Assembly (NCBI GenBank): GCA_016801885.1
Contig: CM028888.1
Location: 11,765,170 to 11,829,169 of the forward strand
From: Toxotes chatareus
Taxonomy: Eukaryota > Chordata > Actinopteri > Toxotidae
Length of the DNA stretch: 64,000 nt
Direction of reading: 5' to 3'
The notes beneath the pieces are model-generated. The model did no database searches. It saw only the letters and a program-made list of their open reading frames with translations, and had not been told where the DNA came from. The translations under genes and the position numbers were made by a program. The stretch's first letter is position 1. Each line of letters starts with the position of its first letter. Below, one piece after another: positions 36,328 to 49,985 of the stretch.

Positions 36328-39300
36328 TCAATCGACAGGAGCAGCCAGCACAGTGTCCAGGGTGCTCTGAGCCTCCTTTATCTGCTGCTGCAGTCTCTGC
36401 TTCATTGCTTCATTCTGGGCTTTCTTCAGCATGTCCTGCATGTCTCTGATGGCTGCCCGGTAGCCCGGGGCATTGTGAAACACTCGGATGGCCTTGTCGC
36501 CGCTGCATGCCAAAAAGCGTCCATTAATGTCAAATCTAAGGTCGTTGATCTCCTCGCTGTGAACGCCATGCATTTCCTCCTCTAGCTCGCCGCTGGTGGC
36601 GTTGTACATAGCCAGGTTACAGCCGCTGCTGATGGCCACCACCCGGCCATCTGGAGACAAGGCCACACGGCTACCTTCAGATGAAGCACAGGGGACCGTC
36701 TTCAGGAGGTAGGGATCCTGCTGCTTTTTGTACTCCACATCTGTGTTCCACAGCTTCCATGTGCCGTCTTTGGAGACAGTCACCATTCTGATAAAAAAAA
36801 AAAAAAAAAAAAAAAACAGCACAGCAAAGAGAAGAATTATAAAGCAGTGTATCGCTGCATATTAAAAACAACAGATGCAGAGGACACCAGTTCAATCAAA
36901 TGGAATCAGAAAAGCCTCTGTTACCTGTGAGAGTCATTGGAAAAGGCGAAGGCGTGAACTCCTGCAGAGTGGCCCTTCAGGTCAAAAGCTCGCGCCACCT
37001 CTTTGAACTCTCCTCCCTTCCCGAAGCAAACCTCCCACACCTTCACATCAGGGGTGAAGCCACATGATGCTACAAACCTGAGCACAGAGACAAACAGCAC
37101 ACAGTTACATCTCCGCCACACAGCATTTAAATACAAGGTTTTTCTCTCGCAGTAACATTTTACCTAGTGATAATAGGCAAGATATTTTCCCTCTGTACAT
37201 CAATGTAGCCCCTTGAGCTTTTCTAATACATTGCTATTTTTGGTCTGAACATACACTAAGTCCAGGAATTATGGAGAGTGCAGAAGAAATTATTAAAGAG
37301 TACTTGTTTGGCAAGGATGCAAAAGCAGGAGGCTCATTTAGTAACTCCATGTCGAGACTTATTTGCTTGTGTGTGTGTTTCGTTCACTTAGTGTGGGTAA
37401 AATGCAGAGAGTAATTTCCTCATTCCTTCTAGGCACTGTAAATCTGAAAGAGCTCCCTATTTGATCTTTCAAGTGGAAGGTTTGCAGTGATGGAGGGGGT
37501 GGGACTGACCTGCCACATGGTGAGATGGCAGCATAAGAATTGGTTATCTGGTTAGTGTTGATAGAGGCCAGTACCTCTCCTTTCAGGTCCCAGATGTGGA
37601 TGGTGGTGTCGGTGGAGGCGCTCATGATGAACTTGCCTGCACAGAGGAAACACAGAATCAGCACCACATGAATTTTAGCCTGGTGACATGTTTTAGTAAA
37701 TTACAAAGAACAAAACGATGACGCTGTGCTGCTTATTTTGTTATTGCTTCTCAAACAAAACCGTTGTGTTTCACTCATTTTCAAAGACACTCAGATGCAG
37801 CAGAAATGCAAACAAGAATGTGCAAAAGGGACATATTCCAAAGTAGGACTGGTCATATTTCCAAAGTAGGAATTTTGCCACAGAAAACCAGAAACCAAAC
37901 TCAGGAGCATTACCTGTGTTTTGACCAAAGGAACTAGGGTCAAAATTTAGCCTCCCTAGAAATCATTCAGTAAACAACTCCAGGTGCCATGATTATCTAT
38001 ACTAGTACAAGGGTCACCCATTTTGTGTAATGTTTATTGATGTTATAAAAAAGAATTGTGATGTGAACTGGCTGATTAGTCTAAGCAGAAATAGAATCCG
38101 ATCACAATGCAAAAAGAAAAATAAAAACAAAGTCAAACACGACTTAGGGACATTTCTATACCTGTCTCTGCAATGCCAATGTTGAGGATGGGGGCCTTGT
38201 GTTTCTGTGGGAAGTCTTCTGCGGCAGCTTTGAAGGCTAAAGAGCCGTCGTCCTTCTTGATCATTTTGAAGATTCGAATGGAATCTCCGTTGGCCAACCA
38301 GGTGATGAAGGCTCTGCAATGAAAAGCTGAGAGTCAGTGTGGGACTTACTTTTGATAAAATTAAAGTCATTTACATTCCTTTAGATGAAGAAGACCTGAT
38401 TTACTTCAGTAAAGAACCTCTCATGTTTATTTGGCTGAGATTAGTGCTGAACAATCAGCCAATTACTGGACTTTAAGAAAATTAATCTATAGCTATAATC
38501 TATAAATATTTTGGAGTTTAAACTGCTGGTTAAAAGAAGAGGAAACATGAAGATGTCTACTTTGTCTCTAAGACACTGTGATGGACAACTTTCACACCCG
38601 CTTTCTTTCCCATTCATTTTTTCGAGTCATCTTTCAAAAATACAAAGTTAAATGATCGTTGAAACTGAAATTTGTTTTTTGGCTACACTGGATAGTATTC
38701 TGTACTGTGTGTATGGTTTGGCTTGGCTGAGACCTCAGACTGTAAATATGTAGTCAGACTTGACACTGATTAGAAATCAGGACCTAAAATCCCTCAACAC
38801 CAAGTACAAGTATAGTAAGAGAGAGGGAGAGACCTGGAGTCTGGGCTGAAGCGGACCAGTGTAGCATGATCCAGCTCCACATTGGCTCTCAGACACTTGT
38901 GCTCCCGATCCAGAAAGTCTTTGGTGCTCCAGATCCGGACAGTGCGGTCATCAGCGCAGGACGCCAAGTACTTCCCATTACTGCTGAAATCAAGGCACGT
39001 CACATTCCCACTGTGGCTCTAGAAGGTACAGGGACACATTTAGTAAAGTAAAGCATAATTTGTTCTTTTTGAGCATGCAAATCTTTAAAAGGGATCACAA
39101 ATACATTCTGACAAGCTTATTAAGTCAGTCTAGCTCAAACTAATGCAGTCTAACACAACAACAATGTAAAGAATCCTAGTTTCATCATATTAATATAATT
39201 ATGAATGTTGTTTTGGTTCAAAATGTATTAGAGAGATGTTTCTAATATTTTGTTCATGCAATTTCTATTAATAAGAGTAGGCTAAATAGAAACTGTGAGG

Positions 39301-40540
39301 TGACTCTCAACAACAGTCCTCCCTGTACTCTGATGCTCTTTCAGTGTGTGTGATTTACAGTGTCAGTTTACCTTCAATGAGGCTGCCAACAGCGGATGAC
39401 TGAAACTGTGCTGTGAGACTTTATCCTTACGGCTGCGCTGCTTCTCCTGTTTCTGTTTCTTGGGCGCAGAACCCTTCACAGCACTGCCTTCAGCTGAGAA
39501 ACAAACAGACGTACTGAAGAACATTTTCATTCATGATACTGCATCACAGCCAAAGCATGACCACCGAACTGAAACTAATGAAAATCTCAAGGGTTTGTCA
39601 CTATTGTAGAAGGTCTCCAACTTATAAGACAATGCAGTTCTTTGTAACAACAGGATTATTACTGTTTATAAGAAATCACTGTACAAGACCTAATGATATG
39701 AGACTCGTATCATTTTTTTAACAGGCTTACTGAACAGTGCTGGCAGGTTTTTTGACATATGATGACTTTATCCATAAACACGGTGTGAAGGCTGCTCCTA
39801 AGGGTTATGGAAACAAATATAAGGAAATTCCACAGGTCTTATTAAATCTTATTCAGTAATGTATTGTCTTTAAACCTGTTAAAACACTACCTTCTTCAAA
39901 TTTCTGCCACACTGACCTGAATGATAGGAGACGCAGTAACAATCTAATCTGTATAGATAAGGTTATATTTAATAGTTACCCAGTAAGTGCTGTTCTAAAT
40001 CAAAAATGTGAAAAACGTTTGACATGGACGCTTGTATTTTCTTTATATATATTTGCTTAATGACTAACTTCATAAATAAATAAATTGCTTGTCCGTCTTT
40101 ACATAATCAATGGGCAATGACCGGACATAGAGCATTAACCATTGGTCCGTCAGTATACCATCTGCTGATTGGCCAATGACAGGTGGCAGTCGCTCAAAAG
40201 TTGCTTCACTTTCTCGTGAACCTTTTTTTTTGTTACTGTGTGAACGAGTGACAATTATCACAGACACACTACCGCCATTTGTCCGCATTAGTTGTGAATG
40301 ACTGCAGCCGAGGAAACGTCTCAGAAAGTCGGACAGAGAAGGTGGGAAGGAGTCGGTGACTCACCGCTTCAGGGGCTAGCTACAGTTACATTAGCTTGTT
40401 ACATTGCTCTTACCGGCAAACTCCGCTGTCTGCTCTGTTTCCTCTCTTATTTCCTCCTTCCGTCTACCCACCGCTAATGCAACCAGAATAACCAGTGCAC
40501 CCAGTAACAAAGTTAAGGCAACCAGAGCAGACGCCTCCAT
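36328..40540 (-). CDS. tbl2: tbl2, transducin beta-like 2 (7 exons, 441 aa)
   Basis: TBL2 is an ER-membrane WD40 protein that associates with PERK in the ER stress response; in humans it lies in the Williams-Beuren region. Exons: 40414-40540, 39372-39493, 38834-39018, 38162-38313, 37510-37636, 36925-37077, 36328-36787; total 1,326 bp, all phases close. The N-terminus has a hydrophobic anchor (about residues 4-25). A basic Lys/Gln-rich linker follows in exon 2. WD repeats run from about residue 84 to 400, with diagnostic blocks such as CLDFSSNGKYLASCADDRTV and WEVCFGKGGEFKEV nearly identical to human. The C-terminus is a helical Gln/Lys-rich segment (RDMQDMLKKAQNEAMKQRL). Human is about 447 aa. 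The last intron ends in a long T/A tract just before the acceptor. Start: ATG at 40540, with the anchor beginning right after it. Confidence 0.96.
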
Positions 40541-42694
40541 ATCGAAAGCTTTCTGCCACGTACTTCTCACCGCTAACGGCCACTACTTGGTCACCACTCT
40601 GTTGAGGCACGGCGCATGCGTACAAATCTTCGCCTTCTTTCTTGCTGTCATAATGGAGAACTGAGATTACCGCCCCCTCGTGGACCGGAGTGGAGCTGCT
40701 GCACCTGGACACGAGTCTGGGTTTAGTGGTTCTTAGAAGCTGGCTTAAACAAATGAAGCCAGACCATACGGCACAGAATTTGTCATTTGAACATTAAACC
40801 TTATTAAATGACAATCTGCAGAACACACTATGAAAATAGTTTATGTAATTAAAGTTGCTTTTTAAGATATTTAAGAAAGTTAAAGGGCTTGTGATTATCA
40901 TATACGAATGTCTTGCATGAGCCTCACCATTCATGCACCCAACATCAATTGCAGTCTAACCACAAGTGTGAAGACATCATGGAGCACAATGAAAGACAGC
41001 ATCATGTTCTCAGTTGTATTGTAATGAATTAATGTCTTGTTCTACGTATGCCTGTTTGGAATTTTTGTCATCCTTTTCTTGTGAGATAAACCAAAAAATA
41101 ACAAAAAAGACTGAATACAGTGTTTACATCTGTGCAGCTAAAGAAGAAACAGTGGTAATAATTTAGTAACTCTTTTGTTCATAAATACAGAGAAGCTAGA
41201 ACTCAGCAAATGGTCACATGGTCTGATGGGAGTAATGCAAAAAGAATAGGACCTCAAAGGGTTGAATGTGTTCTTGTTGGAACATCCATGTCCAAAATTC
41301 AGTTTCAGTTTATTCATTCAAAATCAACCATCAAAAACTGCATCAGATACTGCTCACTTTTCACAAGAAGAGGTGATTATTACAGAAATAATTTTATGGT
41401 GGGTTTAAGGTCATGTTCGCTTCACAAAATTGATCACCTCATGGTGCAAGTAAGAGACATCAGAGACAACAAAAATCCCTGCATCATCGTCAGAATTTCT
41501 GGCAGGTAAGGGTTTCCAATTCGACAGATTGTATTTCTAGCACATCTGATGTTACATTAATGTGGTGTAATCTATTTTAACTGTGATATTTCAAAAGTGG
41601 GAATAATGTGTTGCTGTGCAGAGGTTATGGGAAAAAAACCTCACTGTATTTATTAAGGTACATCTGTATTAACAGTAGTAGAAGGTAAAATCTTATTGAT
41701 CTAGTCGAGCTGTCAGATTCGTTATTTTTCAGTGAACTAACAAGGATTCAGTGCCTGGGATTAAAAAGAGGTAGTCTGGCACAAACAAACATCTTGGTAT
41801 TTAAAGATGAGAAAAAGAACACAGATTCTTTTCACAGGCATGACGTTGAAGAATTGGCTTTGGTTTGACAGCACAAGTCAAGAGTAGTCATCCTAATCAC
41901 ATACTGACCCACTCAGTGTTGGCAATCACTATCAAAAAAAGGCCGTCCACAGGAGGACTCTGGGAATGCTTGCAATGACAAAGAGTATGAAACAAGAACA
42001 CAATGGTCTTCACTAACTACATTAAGACATATACTAAGTTGCCCTTAAGTGCAGAAACACGTCATTCATGTACAGGGTCAGAGAGCCAATTAAAAAAATA
42101 ATTTAAAATGCAAACAACTCACAACTTTACATTTACACCCCAGCGTTGTGTACCTTATTAGAATCAACTGTGCATTTCACCCTACCCAGACTCATTCAGA
42201 GAATGTACTCAAATATTCGGTAACATACAAACCACTGAGCGCTTCACGTAGAAAAATAAATGTTTGAGCCAAGGCTCCATGTCTTTGTCTGACTCAATTT
42301 TCTCCTTAAGACGAACCAATGGGAGTGTCCACATACTGTAAAAGGAAAAAGAACTTTGGATATGCTTTTGTTCAGAATCATACTATTGAACTGTCTTTTC
42401 TCCCTCTTCAAGTATTGTACATTGATCCGGATTCTGTCTCCTCGCTGCTACGTTCCCTCACTGGGTCATGTAGTCATCCAGGCAGCATGAACTCAGCAAG
42501 CTGGTGTGCTCTCTCTAACTCCTCTGCAAACGAAATGTTTCGGGCCAGCGCAACCCACTGGAGGAGGGGAAGTAAGCAGAGGGCATGGTGGCGGCCTGGT
42601 TGGGGGATGTTGGGCTTAGAGCAATGTTAGCCAGATTAGCCATAGCAGCAACAGCTGAAGTCCTCTGAAAGCAGCGATGGACACATGTAGCAGG
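40541..42694. other. tbl2 promoter side and pom121 3'UTR
   Basis: No additional gene is recognised. The plus-strand open frames at 41210-41509 and 42319-42630 show no domain, and the latter lies antisense to the likely pom121 3'UTR. A minus-strand AATAAA near 41649-41654 would give a ~1-kb pom121 3'UTR. The rest is AT-rich. Confidence 0.45.
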
Positions 42695-45600
42695 TTACTT
42701 CTTCCTGTTGTGTTGCCTCCGTGCCTGCAGCCTCTGGCGTGCTCCAGATGGCTTTGATCCGGCTCCGATAGAGAAGGAGGGAGTTGCTGGAGACCCTGGT
42801 TTTAAAACAAGAGAAAAAAAAGGAACAACATTAATATTTCTTTGTTCTCTTTCTACCTCTAACATTTCCACATTGATATCTATTGATACATTAACGAGGG
42901 CTATTTTATTTCGTTAAAATTTGGATATGCTCCAAAACTGACCAACTTTTAACTATGTCTGTTGCCATGGTTATAAAATTTGGGCTGTACACATCTTTGC
43001 AGAGTGTCTCTGTACCATGGCTCCTGAAACCCCAATGGTGACCAAACTGGATGGCAAATAAATGATACCTGAGCTTTCATGTTTTGACTAAACATGAGGT
43101 TCAGACTGAGGACTCAGTGAGAGGTCCCTTGTGTTTACAGCTACAAACCTGTGACAGCGTCCTTCCCTAATACAAAGCTCTTCTTGTTCAGCTCTCAGTA
43201 CTTCAATAGCTCTGTGGTTTGGAATTTAGTTTCACTCTTATGTTCCTGTTTGATACCCACCTCATTTTAATGTTTACAGATTTTTTTTCAGCTGTACTGG
43301 AGCTGTGTTAAGTTACTGCTAATAAGTTTGCAGAACTTCGTTAGCAGTTTTGTCTTTGGATCAGTTTTAAATAATGCAGGGAGAAACACTACAAGAAGTG
43401 ACTTGTTAGGAGACTGCAGTTATTTATCTAACTGATCCCGCCACACATCATCACCTTTTACCTTGCTGTGCAGTGCTGAGGGAAAACACTCACAGCTTGA
43501 ATAGTCATGGCTGCTCAAAACCCAACCACCCCAATTAAAAACCAGCATTAAAGACCTACCAAAAGGAACAGAGTTGAAGCCTTGGACTGGAGTTGCAGGA
43601 CTTCCAAAGGGAATTGGACCTGCAGCAGCACTCTGGCCGAAGGACGGGGTAGACGTCCCTGCAGAGCAAGCAGCACATAACCTGAATAACCCAAACAAAC
43701 AACTGGTGCCAAACCACTGAATTCTACTGAGACAGAAAGAAATGCAGACCAGTTCTTGAAGCACCGTCAAAATAAGTCTAACCAAGAGGATGTTTATGAA
43801 AGGGAAATCTCACTGTAAACCTCCCGTGTAGCTGGATTTAAAAGATTAACAAGCAAAATTTAAATTATTTTTATTTCTTACCAAAAGCTGGTTTGTCAGT
43901 AGCAGCAGCCCCAAAGTTGAAGTTTCCCATATGTGGTGCGGGATTATTGGAGACTGGTGTTCCAAACTGGGGGCAAGACATACCAGCACCAAAGTTAAAT
44001 CCACCGGAAGCTGGCTGAGCAGGGCCGGAGGGAGCTGGCTGAGGAGCACCACCGCCAAATGCAAAGGTGGCTGAGGAGGAGCTCTGAGTCTGGGTTGCTG
44101 CACCAAAGCTCGGTGCAGCTGAGGGGGCAGCTGGCGGAGCAGTGGAGCCACCAAAAGCAAAACCAGTGGAACCGGCTCCAAATGCTGGTTTAGCTGGGGT
44201 CCCAAATGTGGTTGCTGTGGTGGCAGCAGCTGCCCCAAAAGTGAAAGGAGCTGGGGCGGGATTAGAGGCAGGCGTGGATGATGCCACACTGCTTCCAAAG
44301 GTGAACGGTTTTGGCGGTGCCACTGAGGAGCCGAAGGTTGACTGTGCCGCTGGCGCTTCAAATGGCGGCTTTCCAAAGGTAAAAGTGGACTGGGTGGTGG
44401 AGGTGGCAGCAGTGGTGGAAGCAGAGTTGGCCATGCCGAAGCCTCCAAATGAAGCAGTGGTTGTGTTCTGGCTGGGTGCTGGCTGGCCAAAGGCAAATAC
44501 CTTCTGGCTGGCAGCTTGGGGGTCCGGCTGTGCAGCGCCAAATGTGAAGGTGCCACTGCTGGAGGTTGTGGCAGCAGCAGCAGGGGCAGCTGGGACAGCT
44601 GGGGCAACTGCAGCTGCAGTAGTAGTGGTAACAGTTCCAAACTGAAACGTGCTCCCTGTGTTAGGGGCCTGCGCTGGGGCTGAGCTTGTACTTGCTGTGG
44701 ATGGCGCGGACCAGCTGCCAAAAAGGGATTTCACTCCTGGCTGAGCTGCAGGTTGTGTGGTGGCGATGGAGCCGGTGGAGGCTGTTCCCGTGGGGGTGTT
44801 GGTCAAGCCAGGAAAAACAGATGAGGCAGCTGTGGTGCTGCTTGTTGATCCACCAAATATTGAGGGTGTACTACTTGAAGAAACTGTCGAGGCTGGGTTG
44901 GTGGTTGTGAGGGACGACGGCTGTCCGAACACAGAACCTGCAGTGGTACCTCCAAAGATGGGCTTGAAATTTTGGACAGGAGGTTTGCTCTCTGGAGCTG
45001 ACGTAGCTGAGGAGGTGGTGGTGACGGCAAAGATGGGCTTGAAATTTTGGACAGGAGGTTTGCTCTCTGGAGCTGACGTAGCTGAGGAGGTGGTGGTGAC
45101 GGCAAAGATGGGCTTGAAACCTGAAGCCAGCAGGGGGTTTGTGTTAGTGAGTGACTCAGAGCTGCTGGCTGAGACTGTAGTAGCTGTGACCGGGGTGGAG
45201 GCTGTAGAAGCAGAGGGGGTGCTGATCTGGGTGGACAGACCAAACAGACTTGCTCCTGCTACAGGTGGGCTGCTGCTGGAAGCCTTGAAGACCTGACCCA
45301 GGACCTGAGTAAAGGCAGAGGGTTGCTCCGCACCAGCAGCGGAGGACTGAGTCTGGGAGGCAGGGGGGAGCTGTGGGGCATCCACTGCAGTTGTTGCAGT
45401 CGTTGTGGTCAGGTTTAAGCCACTGGGTTGCACTGGTGTGGATGATGCAGACACTGCAGACACAACAATATCAGTTACAGAGGGAAAAACATGTCAGAAC
45501 CAAAGAAGCATGTGGGTATAATCAGTACATAGCATGAGAAATATGAGATCTTCTATATATAAAATATTTAAAAAGTAAATCCTAATTGTTATTTTAAAAT

Positions 45601-47528
45601 TTTAGTTTACTGTCAGCTGCAGTACAACTGTGCTGTAATCTCAAGATTAAAATTAGTTATGAACCATCTTGTAAAGGTGAGGCTTCAAAACGCCTTCAGT
45701 TCAGAGATTGTACCTGTGGTTGTGCTGACAGCAGATGTGGAGCTAGCAGGAATGCTGGTCTTCATCTTCAGAACCTCCAGTAGCGGGTTGGAGGCTGCCG
45801 GTGTCTTGCTGACACCGCTGCCTGGGCTGGGATCCAGGTTGATGACCGGGATGGCAGAGCTGGAGGATGTAGGCAGAGGAGCTGCCAGAAGGCTGCTCAG
45901 GGTAGTGGTGGTAGAGCTGGTAGAGGACGCGGGCTGGGTGGAAGTGGTGGCTGGGGGAGAGGCAGACTTCTCTGGCTCTGGAGCTAAACAAGGACAAATT
46001 AACAGGAGGGTCAGAGGTCAAATAGGGGGGTTATCCAGTCAAGAGCCATGCAAGACTGGTCAGGCCTAATAGCTAGAGGGGGCTGCAGCAGGATAGTATT
46101 TCAAGGTTCACTTAAAATTGGCAGCCTGTCACACCCTCCAGCATTTGAGTCTGTATACATGAATGAAGGGTGCAGGGAAGAAGAAGAGGCTGCTTCTACT
46201 CACCAGGCGTCTCCAGGACTTTCTGGATCTTGCTGATGGCTGCCTTTTTCTCTTCATCCAGGTCTTTGACAGTGATGGTGTAGCCAAGCTCCGGAGGCGG
46301 GGGCTGCCAATCATCGAGTGAAACAGAGAAATTAAGGTCCCACACAACTATATAAACAAGGGTTTCTGGAAGCGAGAAGTCTGAGAAAGTAGCACTCCTT
46401 ACCAGAGAGATGTGATCGTCCCGGTGGCTGGACACCAGCTGAATCTTCCGTTTTCTCTTCCCACCACTACCAGTAGAGTCTGTTGAGGTAGTGACGGGGG
46501 CCTTGGGGACTGGTGTCTGTTTGGCTGCAACATAATCACATGATGATATATCTAAACCCACCACCTTAAACTTAATCTAACCAAATAACAAATCAGTGTC
46601 TGTGTGACTTTGACTTACAAGTAACAGGTGCCTTGTCAGAAGCTGTCTGGTCTGACCTCACCGAAGATGCTGAGCTGGGAGACTGACCGTCATCCTCTCT
46701 GGTAATGAAACCACAAATTAAAAAAAAAAAAAAAGTAATATTAGATTAAATGTAGGCAACTGGACTCAGCCAGAAATCAGCAGACACATACCTGGGTCTT
46801 TTAGAGGGTCCCTCTGGAGTCTGGGAGCGAGATGATCCGGGGCTGGACAGAGGGGAGCTCGGTGCAGACGGTTTCTTCCACTGTGAAAGTAAACATGGAA
46901 ATTAACCTTAACAACTCCACTTTACCTCTGCAGGGCCATGTGCACTGTAATGCAGCAATGGAGCGTTACCTGGCTGAGGCCTAGTGAAGAGCTATAGGAA
47001 CTGTGGATAGGGTTCCTCCTGGTGCCTGGGGTTCCTCTAGGGGAATGGACCCCACTACCAGAGCTTATGGACGAGGTGCGAGACCTCTTCACGTTGGACT
47101 CCTCTGCCAGAGAGGTGATCCCTCTTTTCAAGCTTCCTGGCCTGGTGAAAGGAAGGCAAAGCATTTCAACCTACATTTAGACAGCCACACTGTACTTCAT
47201 AAGATAAGAAATCCTTTATCAATCCCGCAGTATATAGACCTATGTTCTTCAGTAGCAGTCAGTGTAACTCAAACACAAGAACTGAATATTTAACTCACTT
47301 GGGGACCAAAAGTGACGGTGTCCCATTGGGTAAAAGAGGCTCAAAAGCAGAGTGTGCACTTCCACCGCTGTCGTTACGTCTAGGGAAATAAAATGGATTA
47401 CCAACATGCATAAAACCTCAATTCAGTGAATGTTTGAGTCCTAAGAAGCATTTGCCTTTTAATTTGGAATATCTTTACTTATGTTAAACAACAAAGCTGA
47501 AAAAACATTTCCTGCAAAAAACATAAAA

Positions 47529-47583
<55 letters not shown>

Positions 47584-49985
47584 ACGGTAGCCGATGTTAG
47601 CTGAAAACTACATTTAAGCTTCAGTACTGTGTTCATGCTTCAAATAAAGACCCTATTTCCATGTTCTATTAACATGAAATCTGTATCCAATTACATTATC
47701 CCAGATCAAGAAAATCCATGAAGGAGACAATATTCAAGGCCAGTCTCATTAGTAAGAGGCAACTGAAGACAAGGTAAAAACCAAAACACACTGGCCAACA
47801 GCAGATTGAGTGGGTGATTTTGGTGAGAGATCAGACCAATGGTCAGTGACCAAAGTACATCTGCTTAAGCAAGGTGTGTACGTGTTGCCTTTCAGACACT
47901 GGCTCTGTCTGGTACCTTCTTTTGCTTCTCTGCTCAGTTGTGAAGCTCCTGTCCTCATCCTCCACATCTCTCTTGCGGCTATCCTTCAACACTCTGAGGA
48001 CACTTTCTCTGGAGCAGGGGTCTACAGTCGCCCTGGGGAGCCCTGCACAATTCAGATGGTCCAAACTAAAAATACAAACAGGAGACAGTGTAGCTCTGGT
48101 TAGTGTTAACATTCAAACAGAAAAGCCACAAATCATGGTTTTACTAACCACTGGACTTATGACAAAATAAAACACAATGCAGTCGAATAAGACACAGCCA
48201 CTATCTGTGGTCAGTATAAAGAGAATCCATTTCAGTGAACATTATGACTGTCTTTAATGTTGTCAAAGTTTTGTTACTGATGCAAACCGGCCTGCAAATA
48301 AGATATAGTTGCATACTTGAAACAGTTACATGTGCAGCTTACTTTTGAAAAGTCTCCACTGCATTAACTCACAATAGTAATACAACTCTGACAAAAATTC
48401 ATCAAGGTACGATGACTCCCAAGATGGATTACTAACTCAGGATGATTACCTAACTTTGAAAATGGTACAGAGTAAAGTAATGTACACTGTATGTGGTTCA
48501 TTCCTAGATAACAAACAACAAATAATAAAAATACTGGTAAGATGGCAGACTATGAGTTTGCATGAATGTAGAGACCTGGGGCTGCTGTGGTTGGGCCTGG
48601 CGATCTTCACAGTGACGGGACTAAGGGCGACTGGAGGGTTACGGGGGCTGAGGACGTTTTTCTTCCTGAAGCCATCCCACTTGACCGGAGGAAGGACTCC
48701 CACTGATGAGACACCTGGCTGCTGCAGGGGGTAGTGACGCTGGGGGGTGATGGTGAACCTGCCCACTGGGCCCAGTGGTTCCCTGTGGGGTGGGGGGGCA
48801 CAATATGATGCAAGAGGAGATACATGCTGTCTGCATCTACTAATGAATATACATTTCATTTCACCTTCCACACTTCCACACTTGGTGATTCAGCCACAAG
48901 GCTTAAGCTGACAAGATACACATACACGGTCAAGTCTAAGATACATTATTACCACACTGGCCATCTGAATCAAAGCAAAAGCTAATAAATGAGGCTGACT
49001 GATGTTTCAAATTTAAACGTCTGGCGTATCAACAAGAAGCCAAGTTTCTGCTCATTATAACAGTTTGCAATTTGACAACTGCTATTTTTTAAACGAACAT
49101 CTACGTAATTTACCGTAAATCCCGTGAGCAAGTAAAGAGGGGGGGTTTACAAAGCACAAGTATGCTAGACGGTACTTCTTCGACTGTATATTATGAATAG
49201 TCGTGCAACTGCGGTGCATTGTTTCCCTTAAACATCAGAACATCATGGATGAGGAGATTATAATAAAATTTTTGTTTGTTTGAGTTTGTCGCTAAATCAC
49301 TTCCTAATGTTTACGAGTAAACAATTAAAACCCGCCAGGAAGCTGGAGTTTTATCTTCTGGAAGCTACCGGCTCTAACGTTACCGCCTCCTAACGGACTG
49401 AGCCGGCTCACGTTGTTATAGCGTGATTTGATTATAAACATACCCAGCAAATGACAGCCTCCTGTTCGGTGTATAGACAGCATGGTTGGGTCTGGACAGC
49501 TTTTCCCGTAGCTGCTCTCGGGGATTTCTCCCTGTCCTCGGCCTCCCGGAGTCAGCGGTTGGACTTTCGGGTTTCCCGATGTAACTCCCCATGAGGAAAT
49601 CCCGAGGGCTGAAAAGAAACGACTCACTTGCCAAGGCTTCCCTACGATAAATCCCAGTTTCGCCGAACCTTTGTCTGAAGTGTCCCTCTGATTCCCGGAG
49701 TTCGACTCTGTTGCTGCTACTCTTCGTTTTACCCCGTGGGGCCACCGACACGCCGGTCACCCCCCAACCCAACAAATAACGCCTGAGCACGGCTGGGAAG
49801 TTCAGGCCAGCCCGCGGATTCAGGCCTAACCTGGCGGGAAGCGGTTCTCCGCTGTGATAGTAACACACAATACAACAAACTGCGAGAATTAAAGTCGCGT
49901 AAAGAAAAGTAGGAATATAATAAAGAGCAAGACTAACTACGCCTAAAGCAGAGAGAAGCACTAAATGTTTCTCTCTAGGTGACAT
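42695..49985 (-). CDS. pom121: pom121, nuclear pore membrane protein 121 (13 exons, 1,194 aa)
   Basis: Integral nucleoporin that anchors the pore to the nuclear envelope and helps pore assembly. Exons: 49444-49985, 48576-48782, 47916-48065, 47299-47379, 46970-47141, 46792-46880, 46619-46698, 46403-46524, 46204-46303, 45714-45983, 43882-45453, 43560-43658, 42695-42795; total 3,585 bp with closed phases. Residues ~8-43 form a long hydrophobic membrane segment. A basic NLS-like region follows in exon 5 (PGSLKRGITSLAEESNVKRS). The large exon and the next one hold the FG repeats (many TFGxx, FAFG and FNFG). The C-terminus SFSIGAGSK...ARQRLQARRQHNRKK matches human POM121 almost exactly. Start: ATG at 49985 (MSP, as in human, good GCCGCC context); an in-frame ATG at 50015 would add 10 residues. 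Confidence 0.95.
44954..45103 (-). repeat. pom121: Identical 75-bp tandem duplication in the pom121 FG exon
   Basis: 44954-45028 and 45029-45103 appear identical base for base; a third partial copy begins at 45104. The unit is 25 codons and keeps frame, repeating the FKPIFAVTTTSSATSAPESK module. Complete identity points to a recent event, or possibly an assembly artefact. Confidence 0.9.
47532..47579. repeat. (TA)n microsatellite, ~48 bp
   Basis: A pure TA dinucleotide run within the pom121 intron between exons 47916-48065 and 47299-47379. Confidence 0.97.

Noticed and set aside
41210..41509. 99-codon plus-strand frame between tbl2 and pom121
   Set aside because: Considered as a small gene but no family match, and it lies where the pom121 3'UTR or intergenic DNA is expected.
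43846..44721. 291-codon minus-strand Leu/Pro/Gln-rich frame
   Set aside because: It is a shifted frame of the same pom121 exon and contains no FG repeats or family match.
44142..45296. Long plus-strand open frames antisense to the pom121 FG exon
   Set aside because: Low-complexity shadows of the real minus-strand FG-repeat exon; splice sites and homology support only the minus strand.
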